Notes: generated from the sequence alone by a model not told the origin. DNA of 64,000 nt from Thermosporothrix hazakensis (GCF_003253565.1 NZ_QKUF01000015.1:92929-156928), one strand, 5' to 3'; numbered from the stretch's first letter, positions 17,483 through 26,340 are shown. Numbers and translations are program-made.

Positions 17483-17572
17483 ATGAAACAAACTCTACAA
17501 AAATATAGTATGAAATCTGATAAAACTATGCTCTTCTCTCACAATGGCCAACATATGGAGGTCCTGCTTTGA
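17483..17572 (+). CDS. Possible 29-residue leader peptide coupled to the MurF-Alr fusion
   Basis: ATG 17483 with an AGGAG eleven bases upstream opens a 29-residue frame (MKQTLQKYSM...HMEVLL) whose TGA overlaps the TTG start of the next gene (CTTTGA). A hairpin, CCTGA...TCAGG with GGGCTACT/AGTAGTAGCC inside (17431-17469), precedes it. The overlap suggests translational coupling. There is no homology to support it, and short frames of this kind arise by chance. Confidence 0.3.
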   Translation: MKQTLQKYSMKSDKTMLFSHNGQHMEVLL

Positions 17573-20169
17573 TCTATCTTTCACATCTTTTAGAAGCGAC
17601 ACGAGGCGTGCTACGCTCCGCAGGCAAACAGACTCAGTTTTCCTCCTTCAGCCACGATACCAGACAACTCCTGCCGGGTGAAATGTTTGTCGCAGTGCGC
17701 GGCGAGCGAGGAGATGGGCATGACTATCTTTCCGACGCCGTCCATAAAGGAGCCGCAGGCCTGCTTATTGAGGCCAGAGTCTATAACCAGTTGCCACAGG
17801 AAACGTTGAAAGACCTGGAACAGGGCACAATCGTTGTTGTGGAAGATACCCGTGAGGCACTCCAACAGTATGCCAGTGCGATTCTCCAACGCTGGAAACC
17901 TGTTGTCATCGCAGTCGCCGGAGGTGTTGGCAAAACCAGCACCAAAGAGGCCATCGCAACCGTGCTCAGCAAAAGCTTTGCCACCTTCCGAAGCTGGCAG
18001 AACTACAACGATCTGCTTGGTATCCCGCTCTCTCTTGGCCGTCTGGAACCCCAGCATGAATACGCTGTTCTGGAACTGGGAAGCGATCATCCGGGAGAGC
18101 TCAGCACCCTCTGCGAACTTGTTCAGCCCGCCATCGGCGTTCTTACTAATAGTGCTCCCGTTCAGCTCCAATATTTTGAATCACCAGAGAGGCTGGCCGC
18201 CGAGTTTGGTGTGCTGCCTCAGAGCCTCGCACCTGCGCAGACATTCCTTCTCAATGAAGATGATACGGTCATCAGTGAGCTCGTAGCAGCTATACCTGTC
18301 GAGAAACGCCCTCGCTGTATTGGCTTTCGCGCCTCATCTATACAGCCACAGGTCTCGCGCAAGGGGCTCATCTTCTCCTTTCAAGACGACGAGACAGGCC
18401 AGATCATCCGGCTGGAATCACGCCTGCCAGGCCCACATCATGTCGCAACAATGTTGATCGCCTGGAAAATCGGGCGTCTCTGTGGCATGAGCATCGAAGA
18501 GGTTGAGGAGGGAATGCGTCAGGTCGCGCCAATGCCCGGACGCCTCTTCCCGCTCCCGGGGGTCTATCAGAGCCTGCTGCTTGATGACACCCATAACTCC
18601 TCACCGGCCTCCCTTCAAGCAGGCTTACACACACTCTCATGCCTGAGCGCCGCCGATGGTAAGCGCATTGCCGTGCTCGGCGATATGCTCTCTCTTGGCG
18701 ATTGCGAGGAACGTTTTCACCGGGAGGCCGGAACCCTGGTCGCGACTGACCCTGCTTACCAGGTCGACTATCTGATTACCTGTGGCGAGCGGGCTGCCTT
18801 GATTGCTGAAGCGGCTCGACAGGCAGGCCTCAGTTCAGAGCAAACCTTTATGACCGCAACACAAAGCGATGCCGCCAGTATTGTCAAATTCCTGCTCGAA
18901 TCCACACCGGGAGAGCACACTATCCTCATCAAGGGGTCCGAGGCGACCCGCATGGAGAAGGTAACAGAGCTTCTGATGCGGCATCCTGAGCAGGCTCCTG
19001 AGCTTCTGGTCAGACAAACTCCGGGCTGGAAGCAGATCGTGATCCTGCAAAATGAACGGCCGACCTGGGTTGAAATCGATTTAAGCGCGATCGGGAATAA
19101 TACGCGGAAGATCAAAGAGATGGTCGGCCCCGAGGTGCGCGTGTTGATCAGCCTGAAGGCCGATGCCTATGGACATGGAGCCTTGAAAGTGGCGCGCACC
19201 GTGCTCCACAATGGGGCCAGCATGCTTGGAGTGGCTACACTGAGTGAGGCGATCACGCTGCGCGAGGCTGGCATTGATGCGCCTATCCTGATTTTTGGCT
19301 ATGTGCCAAACTGGCAGATGCGTGAGGCCGTTCGGCAAGAAGTCACTTTTACCCTCTATACACGCGAAGCCGCACAGGCGCTTTCTCGGGCCGCGCAAGC
19401 CCTGCGAAAAATGGCCCGCGTTCATGTCAAGGTTGATACTGGCATGGGGCGGCTTGGGATTCGCAGCGAGCAACAAAGCGAGATCATTGAGCTTATCGAG
19501 CTGATTCGTTCGCTGCCCGGGCTTGAGCTTGAGGGACTCTACACACATTTCGCCAGCGCCGATGCTGAGGATAAGACCCATGCCTATATGCAGCTTTCGC
19601 GCTTCCAGCACATTTTAACAACGCTCGACGAGCGGCAGCTACGCCCACCAATCGTTCACGCCTCTAACAGTGCCGCAACCTTGAGCATGCCCGAAGCTCG
19701 TTTTGATATGGTACGTCCGGGCATCGCCATTTACGGTCTGGATCCTTCACCCGAAGTGCCTCTGCCACCCGGTTTCCGGCCTGCGCTCTCGTTTAAGACA
19801 CAGGTTGCACAGGTCAAAATGATCCCGGCAGGCGAAGGGATCAGCTACGGCTGTACCTACATCACTACCAGGCCAACCCGCGTTGCGGTGCTTCCCGTCG
19901 GGTACGCCGATGGCTTTCGTCGCTCACCACAGAACTGGGGTACCGTTCTGATTCACGGTCAGGAAGCTCCTATTCTAGGACGCGTCTGTATGGATCAGTG
20001 CATTATCGATGTCACCCATATTCCACAAACACGGGTCGGTGATGAAGTGGTTCTAATTGGCAAGCAGGGGAACTCCTCTCTGACCGCCGAGAAGGTCGCT
20101 CAGCGGCTTGGCACCATTAATTATGAAGTGGTCGCTGAAATTCTGGCTCGTGTGCCACGGGTCGGCTAG
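17569..20169 (+). CDS. MurF-like domain fused to alanine racemase
   Basis: An 866-residue fusion. Residues 1-475 are a Mur ligase of the MurF type: N-terminal UDP-substrate domain (FSHDTRQLLPGEMFVAVRG), P-loop GGVGKTST (118-125), PGRLF and IKGSEATRMEKV. Residues 498-866 are a complete alanine racemase: PLP lysine K530 in LKADAYGHG, catalytic Tyr 760 in GISYG, and LGRVCMDQ. The racemase half should make D-alanine. In the MurF half the carbamylated lysine is Phe 213, the conserved His is Gln 199, the nearby Glu is Val 215, and the D-x-YN-x-N motif reads DDTHNSSP, so D-Ala-D-Ala ligation is doubtful. The start is TTG 17569 behind GGAGGT. MurF-Alr fusions are known in other phyla (e.g. Bacteroidetes). 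Confidence 0.9.
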   Translation: MIYLSHLLEATRGVLRSAGKQTQFSSFSHDTRQLLPGEMFVAVRGERGDGHDYLSDAVHKGAAGLLIEARVYNQLPQETLKDLEQGTIVVVEDTREALQQYASAILQRWKPVVIAVAGGVGKTSTKEAIATVLSKSFATFRSWQNYNDLLGIPLSLGRLEPQHEYAVLELGSDHPGELSTLCELVQPAIGVLTNSAPVQLQYFESPERLAAEFGVLPQSLAPAQTFLLNEDDTVISELVAAIPVEKRPRCIGFRASSIQPQVSRKGLIFSFQDDETGQIIRLESRLPGPHHVATMLIAWKIGRLCGMSIEEVEEGMRQVAPMPGRLFPLPGVYQSLLLDDTHNSSPASLQAGLHTLSCLSAADGKRIAVLGDMLSLGDCEERFHREAGTLVATDPAYQVDYLITCGERAALIAEAARQAGLSSEQTFMTATQSDAASIVKFLLESTPGEHTILIKGSEATRMEKVTELLMRHPEQAPELLVRQTPGWKQIVILQNERPTWVEIDLSAIGNNTRKIKEMVGPEVRVLISLKADAYGHGALKVARTVLHNGASMLGVATLSEAITLREAGIDAPILIFGYVPNWQMREAVRQEVTFTLYTREAAQALSRAAQALRKMARVHVKVDTGMGRLGIRSEQQSEIIELIELIRSLPGLELEGLYTHFASADAEDKTHAYMQLSRFQHILTTLDERQLRPPIVHASNSAATLSMPEARFDMVRPGIAIYGLDPSPEVPLPPGFRPALSFKTQVAQVKMIPAGEGISYGCTYITTRPTRVAVLPVGYADGFRRSPQNWGTVLIHGQEAPILGRVCMDQCIIDVTHIPQTRVGDEVVLIGKQGNSSLTAEKVAQRLGTINYEVVAEILARVPRVG

Positions 20170-20284
20170 AAGCAGCTTTGCTCTGCCTCCCTCAACCGTT
20201 TCCGCTGCTCAAGCGTATCTCTAAACAGGATAGAGAAAAACAGCACCGTACACGCTTCCTGGATTGTTTCTGATACAGAAAGGG

Positions 20285-21289
20285 ATGAATGGGAACGTTA
20301 GAATGCAGCATAGCACACTCAAAAATCCAGAGGCAGAGCATCAAGCCCAAACCCGGGCTATTCTGATAGCAAACCCCACTTCCGGGAGCTATCTCTTACA
20401 TGCGCAACAGATTAAAGAAACAGTCACCTTTTTGCGTGAACATGGATGGCAGACCGAATTAAAGCTCACTCAGCGAGCGGGAGATGCACGCCGTTTCGCA
20501 CGTGAGGCCGTTGAACAAGACATAGGTGTTGTTGTTGCTACCGGCGGCGATGGCACAATTAATGAGGTTATTCAGGAACTGGCGGGAAGTGAAACAGCGT
20601 TAGGCGTACTCCCAAGCGGCACGGTCAACGTCTGGGCCCGCGAGATGAATATTCCTCTTGATAATTACGGGGCCCGTAACGTCCTGTTGAATGGACAAAT
20701 CAAACGGGTCGATCTGGGCAAGCTGAATGATAGTGCCTATTTTCTCCTGATGGGTGGAGTGGGCATGGATGGAGATATCACACATGCCGTGGAGAGAAAA
20801 CCAGCCAAGCGCCTTGGTATCCTGGGTTACGCGCTGGTTGGGGCATGGCTTGGTCTGGGCTATCAGCCATTTCGCACCTATCTTCAGGTTGATAAGCACA
20901 AAATTAAAGTCAATGCCTTACAGGTGATTGTTGGTAACACACAGCTCTATGGAGGCGCTATTAAATACACCTGGGAGGCCAAATGCGATGATGGCATTCT
21001 CGATGTTTGCATTGTCCATCAACGCAACATTGTCGAGCGGCTGCTGGTTGTTCTTGATTTTCTGTTAAGGCGCAAGCGACGGCATCAGTGGGTACGCTAC
21101 GAAAAATGTAAGGAACTCACGATTGTCACACAGCGCAGGATTGGGATTCAACTGGACGGCGATCCGTTCGGCTACACCAATGAAGGTCTGCCCGCAACCC
21201 GTTTCTCCATTGCACCGCGGGCGCTCAAAGTGATTGTCCCTCAAAATGCTCCAGCCAACCTGTTCACCGAAGAAATTGAAGAAGCGTGA
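20285..21289 (+). CDS. Diacylglycerol/sphingosine kinase-family lipid kinase
   Basis: A DAGK-catalytic-domain protein of about 334 residues (YegS/BmrU/DgkB type) that phosphorylates a lipid hydroxyl with ATP at the membrane face. Motifs: ILIANPTSGSY, the nucleotide-binding VVATGGDGTINEVIQEL, LGVLPSGTVNVWAREMNIP, and the second-domain MGGVGMDGDITHAVERK and QLDGDPFGY. The start is uncertain: TTG 20264, ATG 20285 and ATG 20303 are all in frame, and none has an ideally spaced RBS (AAAGGG abuts 20285). Gene context gives no pathway hint. The usual FATGLGND-like motif is replaced by VWAREMNI, as in several Chloroflexi and Firmicutes members I recall. Confidence 0.88.
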   Translation: MNGNVRMQHSTLKNPEAEHQAQTRAILIANPTSGSYLLHAQQIKETVTFLREHGWQTELKLTQRAGDARRFAREAVEQDIGVVVATGGDGTINEVIQELAGSETALGVLPSGTVNVWAREMNIPLDNYGARNVLLNGQIKRVDLGKLNDSAYFLLMGGVGMDGDITHAVERKPAKRLGILGYALVGAWLGLGYQPFRTYLQVDKHKIKVNALQVIVGNTQLYGGAIKYTWEAKCDDGILDVCIVHQRNIVERLLVVLDFLLRRKRRHQWVRYEKCKELTIVTQRRIGIQLDGDPFGYTNEGLPATRFSIAPRALKVIVPQNAPANLFTEEIEEA

Positions 21290-21308
21290 GAGGGGGCCTT
21301 CCCCCTCT
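21289..21308. terminator. Hairpin between convergent genes
   Basis: AGAGGGGG and CCCCCTCT arms with a CCTT loop, overlapping the stop codon of the lipid kinase and the end of the convergent gene. The T-rich tail on the plus strand is imperfect (ATCTTCT). Confidence 0.6.
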
Positions 21309-21633
21309 ATCTTCTGGTATCATTAAACACTGCATTTATCATAAAGACAGTTATCGCGAGAATGCCAAACGCGATCAATCCACTCACACCGCTGAGAGTA
21401 TCCAGAAAAATCGTTCCCAGAGCCAGCAACAAAACCAGTGAGGCAAGTGCCAGCACCAGACGTTGTCCGGCAGAAGGACGATCTTTCCTATTCAGGGTAG
21501 TACGCTCATCCAGAAGCTGTACCACGCGGTGCGCAAGCTTTTCCGCCATTTCCTCATCAGAATGGCGCGCCTGATCTTCCTGTGAGCGAGCTAAGCTTAC
21601 ACGCTGTTGTTCCCGAGGATCAAGGTGTTGCAT
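21307..21633 (-). CDS. Small two-helix membrane protein, paralogue of 4871-5260
   Basis: A 108-residue protein of unknown function. An acidic/basic N-terminal segment includes a predicted amphipathic helix (DEEMAEKLAHRVVQLLDE); two transmembrane helices follow at about residues 57-78 and 82-102; the end reads MINAVFNDTRR. The layout, the SA..RL.LA lead-in to the first helix and the NA(I/V)FN motif match the protein at 4871-5260, and both start in the context GTTTCTATGCAACA. RBS AGGAGAAG is strong. Both paralogues lie tail-to-tail with an enzyme gene. I do not recognise the family. Confidence 0.7.
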   Translation of the reverse strand: MQHLDPREQQRVSLARSQEDQARHSDEEMAEKLAHRVVQLLDERTTLNRKDRPSAGQRLVLALASLVLLLALGTIFLDTLSGVSGLIAFGILAITVFMINAVFNDTRR

Positions 21634-21713
21634 AGAAACTTCTTCTCCTGTTGCAAGGCATCAGTTTCGTCGTCCGCCTTATTATATCAAGCAGCTATGA
21701 AAAAAAGGCATAG

Positions 21714-21746
21714 AAAAAGACGACGGAGAATCACTTCCCCGCCGTC
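21714..21746 (-). terminator. Terminator after the amino acid permease gene
   Basis: On the minus strand GACGGCGGGGAA pairs with TTCTCCGTCGTC (G-U pairs tolerated) and TTTTTCT follows directly. Confidence 0.85.
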
Positions 21747-21764
21747 CGACAGCATGGAGACCGA

Positions 21765-23276
21765 CTACTTCTCGCTAACTGCGACGTGTTTTAGCCCACC
21801 TTCTTCTGAACCTTCTTTTGCCAAACGACTATGTTGCTGTCCGTAGACAAAGTAGAGGACAACGCCAATCGCCAGCCAGACAAGGAAGCGCACCCATGTA
21901 AGGAGAGGCAAACCAAGCATCAGATAGAAACAGATCAACACAGCCAGAATCGGGATCCAGGGCACCAGAGGCGTTCGGAACGCACGACGCAGGTTAGGGC
22001 GTGTTCGCCGCAACACAATCACCCCGATCGACACCAGAATAAACGCAGTCAGGGTGCCGATATTGGTCATTTCTTCCAGCGCCGACACCGGCGTAAAGGC
22101 CGCTGTGAAAGCCACCACAATGCCGACAATGATGTTAATACGATAGGGTGTCTTGAAACGCGGATGTACCTGTGAGAACCAGCGTGGCAACAGGTTATCC
22201 CGGCTCATTGCAAAGAACACACGGCTCTGTCCAAGCATCAGGATCATGATCACAGCCGTCATGCCGCAAATAGCACCAATCGATACCAGGACTGCCGCCC
22301 ACGACTGCCCAATAGCCGAAAAGGCAAGCGCCATCGCCGCGGTATTCTCACTGGTCGCCAGTTGGGTATAGGGCACGATTCCGGTCATCACAAGCGATAC
22401 CGCGATATACAGCACGGTGCAGAGCGCCAGAGACCCAAAAATCCCGATAGGCATATTCTTCTGAGGGTTACGCGTTTCTTCCGCCGTGGTTGCAACGATA
22501 TCGAAGCCGATGTACGCGAAAAAGACCAGCGAAGCACCAGACACAACACCGGGCCAACCATATTCCATCGGACGCGATCCGAGCATTTGCAGCACAGTTG
22601 TATCCCAGAACGGCTTTGTTATTGCCGCCGGGATCGCGGGTGGGATAAAGGGAACCCAGTTTGCAGGCTTGACAAAAAAGATTCCCAGACCGATGAAGAA
22701 GAGAACCACCACCACTTTAATACAGGTAATGACCAGATTCACAATTGAGCTGGTACGAATGCCCACAGTAACCACCGCGGTGAGCAGCAGAGCAATCAGG
22801 GCGGCTGGAAGATTCATTACGGCCCCGGGTCCGCCTGCTATCACCGCTGGCAGGTGAATCCCCAGACCTTTCAACAGCTCTCCGAAATAGCTGGACCAGC
22901 CTACAGAGACAACTGATGCACCTACCATGAATTCAAGAATCAGGTCCCAACCAATCACCCAGGCAATAAATTCTCCTAAGGTCGCATAGGAAAAGGTATA
23001 GGCGCTCCCGGATACCGGCACCGAACTGGCAAACTCAGCATAACAGAGGGCTGCCAGACCACAGGCAAGGCCAGCCAGCAAGAAGGAGATAACAATAGCG
23101 GGGCCAGCATAATCAGCGGCAGCTTTTCCTGTTGTCACAAAAATGCCGGTCCCGATTGTGACTCCTACTCCAAATACGATGAGATCAAGAGGGCCAAGCG
23201 CTTTTCTTAGCTGATGTTCAGGCTCCTCTGTATCTCTGATGGATTGCTCAATTGATTTTGTACGAAAAATCTTCAT
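21765..23276 (-). CDS. Amino acid permease (APC superfamily, CAT-like)
   Basis: A 503-residue integral membrane transporter with about 12-14 hydrophobic helices. Helix 1 carries the substrate-binding GVTIGTGIFVTTG motif and the following AGPAIVISFLLAGLACGLAALCYAEF, characteristic of the cationic amino acid transporter (CAT/YfnA) branch of the APC superfamily. EETRNPQKNMPIGI between helices 6 and 7 is also typical. It probably imports amino acids by proton symport or exchange; the substrate cannot be read from sequence. Monocistronic, followed by a good terminator. The 269 bp upstream (23277-23545) are AT-rich with no gene. Confidence 0.92.
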   Translation of the reverse strand: MKIFRTKSIEQSIRDTEEPEHQLRKALGPLDLIVFGVGVTIGTGIFVTTGKAAADYAGPAIVISFLLAGLACGLAALCYAEFASSVPVSGSAYTFSYATLGEFIAWVIGWDLILEFMVGASVVSVGWSSYFGELLKGLGIHLPAVIAGGPGAVMNLPAALIALLLTAVVTVGIRTSSIVNLVITCIKVVVVLFFIGLGIFFVKPANWVPFIPPAIPAAITKPFWDTTVLQMLGSRPMEYGWPGVVSGASLVFFAYIGFDIVATTAEETRNPQKNMPIGIFGSLALCTVLYIAVSLVMTGIVPYTQLATSENTAAMALAFSAIGQSWAAVLVSIGAICGMTAVIMILMLGQSRVFFAMSRDNLLPRWFSQVHPRFKTPYRINIIVGIVVAFTAAFTPVSALEEMTNIGTLTAFILVSIGVIVLRRTRPNLRRAFRTPLVPWIPILAVLICFYLMLGLPLLTWVRFLVWLAIGVVLYFVYGQQHSRLAKEGSEEGGLKHVAVSEK

Positions 23277-23545
23277 ACGTTTTCCTGCTTCCCCTCCATC
23301 AGTAGAATCTATACGTATTAATATAATACACTACACGGATATAACTTTTCCAGTATTATGGAGATCACTATGTAAATAACCCAACACCACTAAATATAAA
23401 TACAGCAATATATATAAACACATCTGTAACAAATGACAAAACAATCTCTTACTTTACCTGTGCACTATCAGAAAACAAGCAGAGACTGCACGGCATTGTA
23501 CAGCCTCTTCGGCAGGAAAGTGGAAGGATTCTGGAGAAAAGCTGT

Positions 23546-24934
23546 TTAGAAGGAGAGCGCCCGAACAAAGTTGAGCAGAACTTCTTTTTGCTGAACCATC
23601 AATTGGAGTACAGATGTGGCGGGTGTGGCATCAAGCAGATGTAAGTCAAGCGCCTTGCCATGTTGTTGAAGTGCCTCTTGATATCGTTGAGCCTGCTTTA
23701 AAGAGTAGCGTGGATCAGTACGCCTCTGAAAGAGAAGCAAGGGGGCCATTACCTCTGCCGCATAAGAGATAGGAGAGTAGCGTTTATAAGCAGCACTCTT
23801 TTCCGCAGGCGTTCCCTCGAAGATAGCTGTAACAAAGGTGCGGTCCTCATCCTCCTCATAATTGAGCAGCCAATCAGTCACCGCCTCTCCCGCGATGCCC
23901 GCAGCCCAAACCTCGGGCTGCATCCCGAGGGCAAGCAATACCAGCGAAGCATTATAGCGCCAGCCCGTCAGCACCACAGCATGCTCAGCCGCGATTCCCT
24001 GTTCGATCAGCCAACCGCGCACGAGCTCCAGATCAGCCAGTTCATGCTGTCCGGGATGTCCTTCAATCCGCTCCTGAAGCGTCAGCGGAGCAGTCACAGG
24101 CGGCGTTGCCGCACTATGGATTTTCACATAGGGAGCAACCTGATGAGGCAGAGCAAGCACCAATGGCACATTGATAACACAATAGGCGAAGCCGTGGTCA
24201 AGCCACATCCCGGCCAGCGGAGAAAGCCAATCCTCAAGAGCAACCTCAGGGCCTTCATGGATCTCCAGAATCGTCGGGAAAGGCCCCTTCCCCTCAGGCA
24301 CACCCACCCACCCGTGTAGCAGCACGCGATCGCGAGCCCGCAGTGAGATCTGTTTCCACTGCTTCCCGGTAGGAAGACGCCAGTATAAACCCTGTTCACG
24401 CTGTAATAAGTGGGCCTGCGTGCTAATCATCTCACGCCGCAAATAGGCGGTATCAGGATGATGAGCCTTCAAGATTTCATTGACCTGCGCCTCTGTATAG
24501 AGTCTTCCTTCCTCAAAAAACTCCGTCAGCCATCTCAAGATCACCATGCGTTTCTTGACGCTCGAGGGAATCTCTTTAATACGAGAGTCTTCCAGAAAAT
24601 CGCGCAAGACCTTTCGCTCCCATGCATTGCCCTCAATGTCAGTCACCAGTGAAGCCATGCGCTCAGGCGTCAGCAGAAGCTTGTTTGTCTGACGCAGCGT
24701 CTCCACATTAAGCCAGTAATAATGGATATTCCCTTCGCTCCGCATCCCGACCAAATCGAGCTCTTTCAAGCGTGCCAGATGGTGTGAGACAGTGGGAGCA
24801 CGCAGATGGAGCAAGGCCGCAAGCTCCTCAACGCTTCGTTCTCCATTTGCCAGAATCCCCAGTAATTTCAACCGAGTTTCGTCTGCCATTGCTTTAAAAA
24901 ACTGAAGAAGCGCCTGAAATTCCTCTTGCGGCAT
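23546..24934 (-). CDS. ArsR-type regulator fused to DUF2087 and an inactive S9 hydrolase-like domain
   Basis: A 462-residue three-domain protein. Residues 8-80 are an ArsR winged helix (FFKAMADETRLKLLGIL, APTVSHHLARLKELDLV). Residues ~108-188 match DUF2087 (KKRMVILRWLTEFFEEGRLYTEAQVNEIL...TAYLRREMI). Residues ~195-460 look like a prolyl-oligopeptidase (S9) alpha/beta hydrolase: EIHEGPE, TGWRYNAS, FEGTPAEKSAAYKRYSPISYA, PLLLFQRRTDPRY. The nucleophile Ser of GxSxGG is Arg 326, the Asp (407) remains, and the terminal GH histidine is missing, so it should not hydrolyse anything. It may bind a ligand that controls DNA binding. A promoter and a palindrome lie just upstream, suggesting autorepression. 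Confidence 0.85.
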   Translation of the reverse strand: MPQEEFQALLQFFKAMADETRLKLLGILANGERSVEELAALLHLRAPTVSHHLARLKELDLVGMRSEGNIHYYWLNVETLRQTNKLLLTPERMASLVTDIEGNAWERKVLRDFLEDSRIKEIPSSVKKRMVILRWLTEFFEEGRLYTEAQVNEILKAHHPDTAYLRREMISTQAHLLQREQGLYWRLPTGKQWKQISLRARDRVLLHGWVGVPEGKGPFPTILEIHEGPEVALEDWLSPLAGMWLDHGFAYCVINVPLVLALPHQVAPYVKIHSAATPPVTAPLTLQERIEGHPGQHELADLELVRGWLIEQGIAAEHAVVLTGWRYNASLVLLALGMQPEVWAAGIAGEAVTDWLLNYEEDEDRTFVTAIFEGTPAEKSAAYKRYSPISYAAEVMAPLLLFQRRTDPRYSLKQAQRYQEALQQHGKALDLHLLDATPATSVLQLMVQQKEVLLNFVRALSF

Positions 24935-24995
24935 GATTAATACTCCGTTATAGTATACGTGGAAAGTTTCTTTCTGATACCTGGCAAGTACTATG

Positions 24996-25009
24996 TAGAC
25001 TGAAGTCTA
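24996..25009. promoter_or_regulatory. Palindromic operator TAGACT-GA-AGTCTA
   Basis: A perfect 6-bp inverted repeat with a 2-bp spacer, 62 bp upstream of the ArsR-fusion start and just after its predicted transcription start. Position and symmetry fit an ArsR-family autoregulatory site. Confidence 0.5.
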
Positions 25010-25015
25010 ATTAGA

Positions 25016-25045
25016 AGTATATCGAAAAAGAGGTTTTTCTGTCAA
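25016..25045 (-). promoter_or_regulatory. Promoter of the ArsR-fusion gene
   Basis: TTGACA and TATACT on the minus strand separated by 18 bp: a near-consensus sigma-70 promoter. The palindrome at 24996-25009 falls at about +5 to +20. Confidence 0.75.
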
Positions 25046-25209
25046 GCTGAAACCCACAACAAATCGATCAGGGAGAATCTGGTTAGCGTCATTAGCGCGA
25101 ATATCCTATTCTCGTTTGGAATAATCACCCGGCATGATAGGATACTATCTATATTGAAAAACCCGAAGACACCCGAAAAAATGAAAGCATTTTGAGGAAC
25201 ACCCTGAAA

Positions 25210-26334
25210 ATGGAGAAAATCATCTACTATACCCGCCTTTTTCTACCACAAATTCTCTGTATTGGCATTTGTAGTTTGCTGTTTTATGGATACAGCCTGT
25301 TCTGGGCATCCATTGTTCAGACCTATCAGCTTTCGACCAAATGGGCGCTCAGCGGTTGGCTCCTTCTTGTCGCGATCTATCTAATACTTGGCTGGTTTTA
25401 TAGTAAGTTTTATGCCCATCACATTATTCGCCCTCTGTATCCTCATGATGCCTTCAAACAACGAAGAACAGCGTATATTGGAGGAATGCCCTTCTACGTG
25501 CTCCTTGTCCTCTGTCTGGCAGCGTTTGTTGAAGCCGCATTTCTGGAAACGCTACGGCACATTCTGGCAGGGGCTTTCATCGGCGCTCTCATCTTTGGCG
25601 GAGCTGCCGCCTTTTATATTGCAACAATGCGCGTTCACCTGGTGCCCTCCCGCTCCGATAATATCTATCGCCTCTTCCGTTCTGAACGTGAAACCTCTCT
25701 CAACGGCATTACACCATATCCATATATGCAAACCTACATTGATATGCAACCGGAAAACATGCCAATGCTTCCGCCATCAAGCGTAGAAGAGCCAGAAAAG
25801 CATCTCTCTGAGATGCCCCGGGAAGCGTTTGAGTCCGCTGACTCCGGTGTATTTTCTCTCGATAGCGAGCAAGCAGGAAGTGCCAGCGCACAGCAGCACG
25901 AAGAGATGCCCCGGGAAGCGTTTGAGGATACCAGCTTAGATGTAGTTCCTACCTCTCCTCAAACCATCAGTCAGGTAGAGCAGGAGGCGTTCGAGCCCAC
26001 CAGCACTGATACACTCTCCTTCTTCGATCAGCCTCCTGAGGACAAAGCAGGCGACGAGCCTGAAAGTGAGGTAGTTCCTCAAGAGGCTTTCCCTCCTTTT
26101 GAACCAGAACAGCTCCTTGAGCCCTCAACAGAAGAACCAGGTGCCGAGATGGTTCCTCAAGAGGCTTTCCCTTCCCTTGAACCAGCGCAACTCTCTGAGA
26201 CCACCACAACAGTAGAATCAGCGCACGAGGAGGCTCCTCAGGAAGAGTTCCCGCCCTTTGGGCTTGATAAAGACGAGCAGGAAGAAGATACCGCCAAACA
26301 TGTTGCGGTGCCCTCTCCTCACAAAGACCGGTAA
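25210..26334 (+). CDS. Four-helix membrane protein with EAF-motif repeat tail
   Basis: A 374-residue protein that I do not recognise. The start is ATG 25210, eleven bases after GAGGA; an in-frame TTG at 25192 overlaps that SD. About residues 7-140 hold four transmembrane helices in two hairpins. Residues ~190-374 form a long acidic, disordered tail in which a short motif recurs six times: EMPREAF, EMPREAF, VEQEAF, VVPQEAF, MVPQEAF and APQEEF, spaced 23-33 residues apart; three later copies are followed by P(P/S)(F/L). Such spaced linear motifs suggest multivalent binding of a cytoplasmic partner. It is divergent from the ArsR-fusion gene, with 275 bp between, and may be its target. A strong terminator follows. 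Confidence 0.75.
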   Translation: MEKIIYYTRLFLPQILCIGICSLLFYGYSLFWASIVQTYQLSTKWALSGWLLLVAIYLILGWFYSKFYAHHIIRPLYPHDAFKQRRTAYIGGMPFYVLLVLCLAAFVEAAFLETLRHILAGAFIGALIFGGAAAFYIATMRVHLVPSRSDNIYRLFRSERETSLNGITPYPYMQTYIDMQPENMPMLPPSSVEEPEKHLSEMPREAFESADSGVFSLDSEQAGSASAQQHEEMPREAFEDTSLDVVPTSPQTISQVEQEAFEPTSTDTLSFFDQPPEDKAGDEPESEVVPQEAFPPFEPEQLLEPSTEEPGAEMVPQEAFPSLEPAQLSETTTTVESAHEEAPQEEFPPFGLDKDEQEEDTAKHVAVPSPHKDR

Positions 26335-26340
26335 TCGAGC

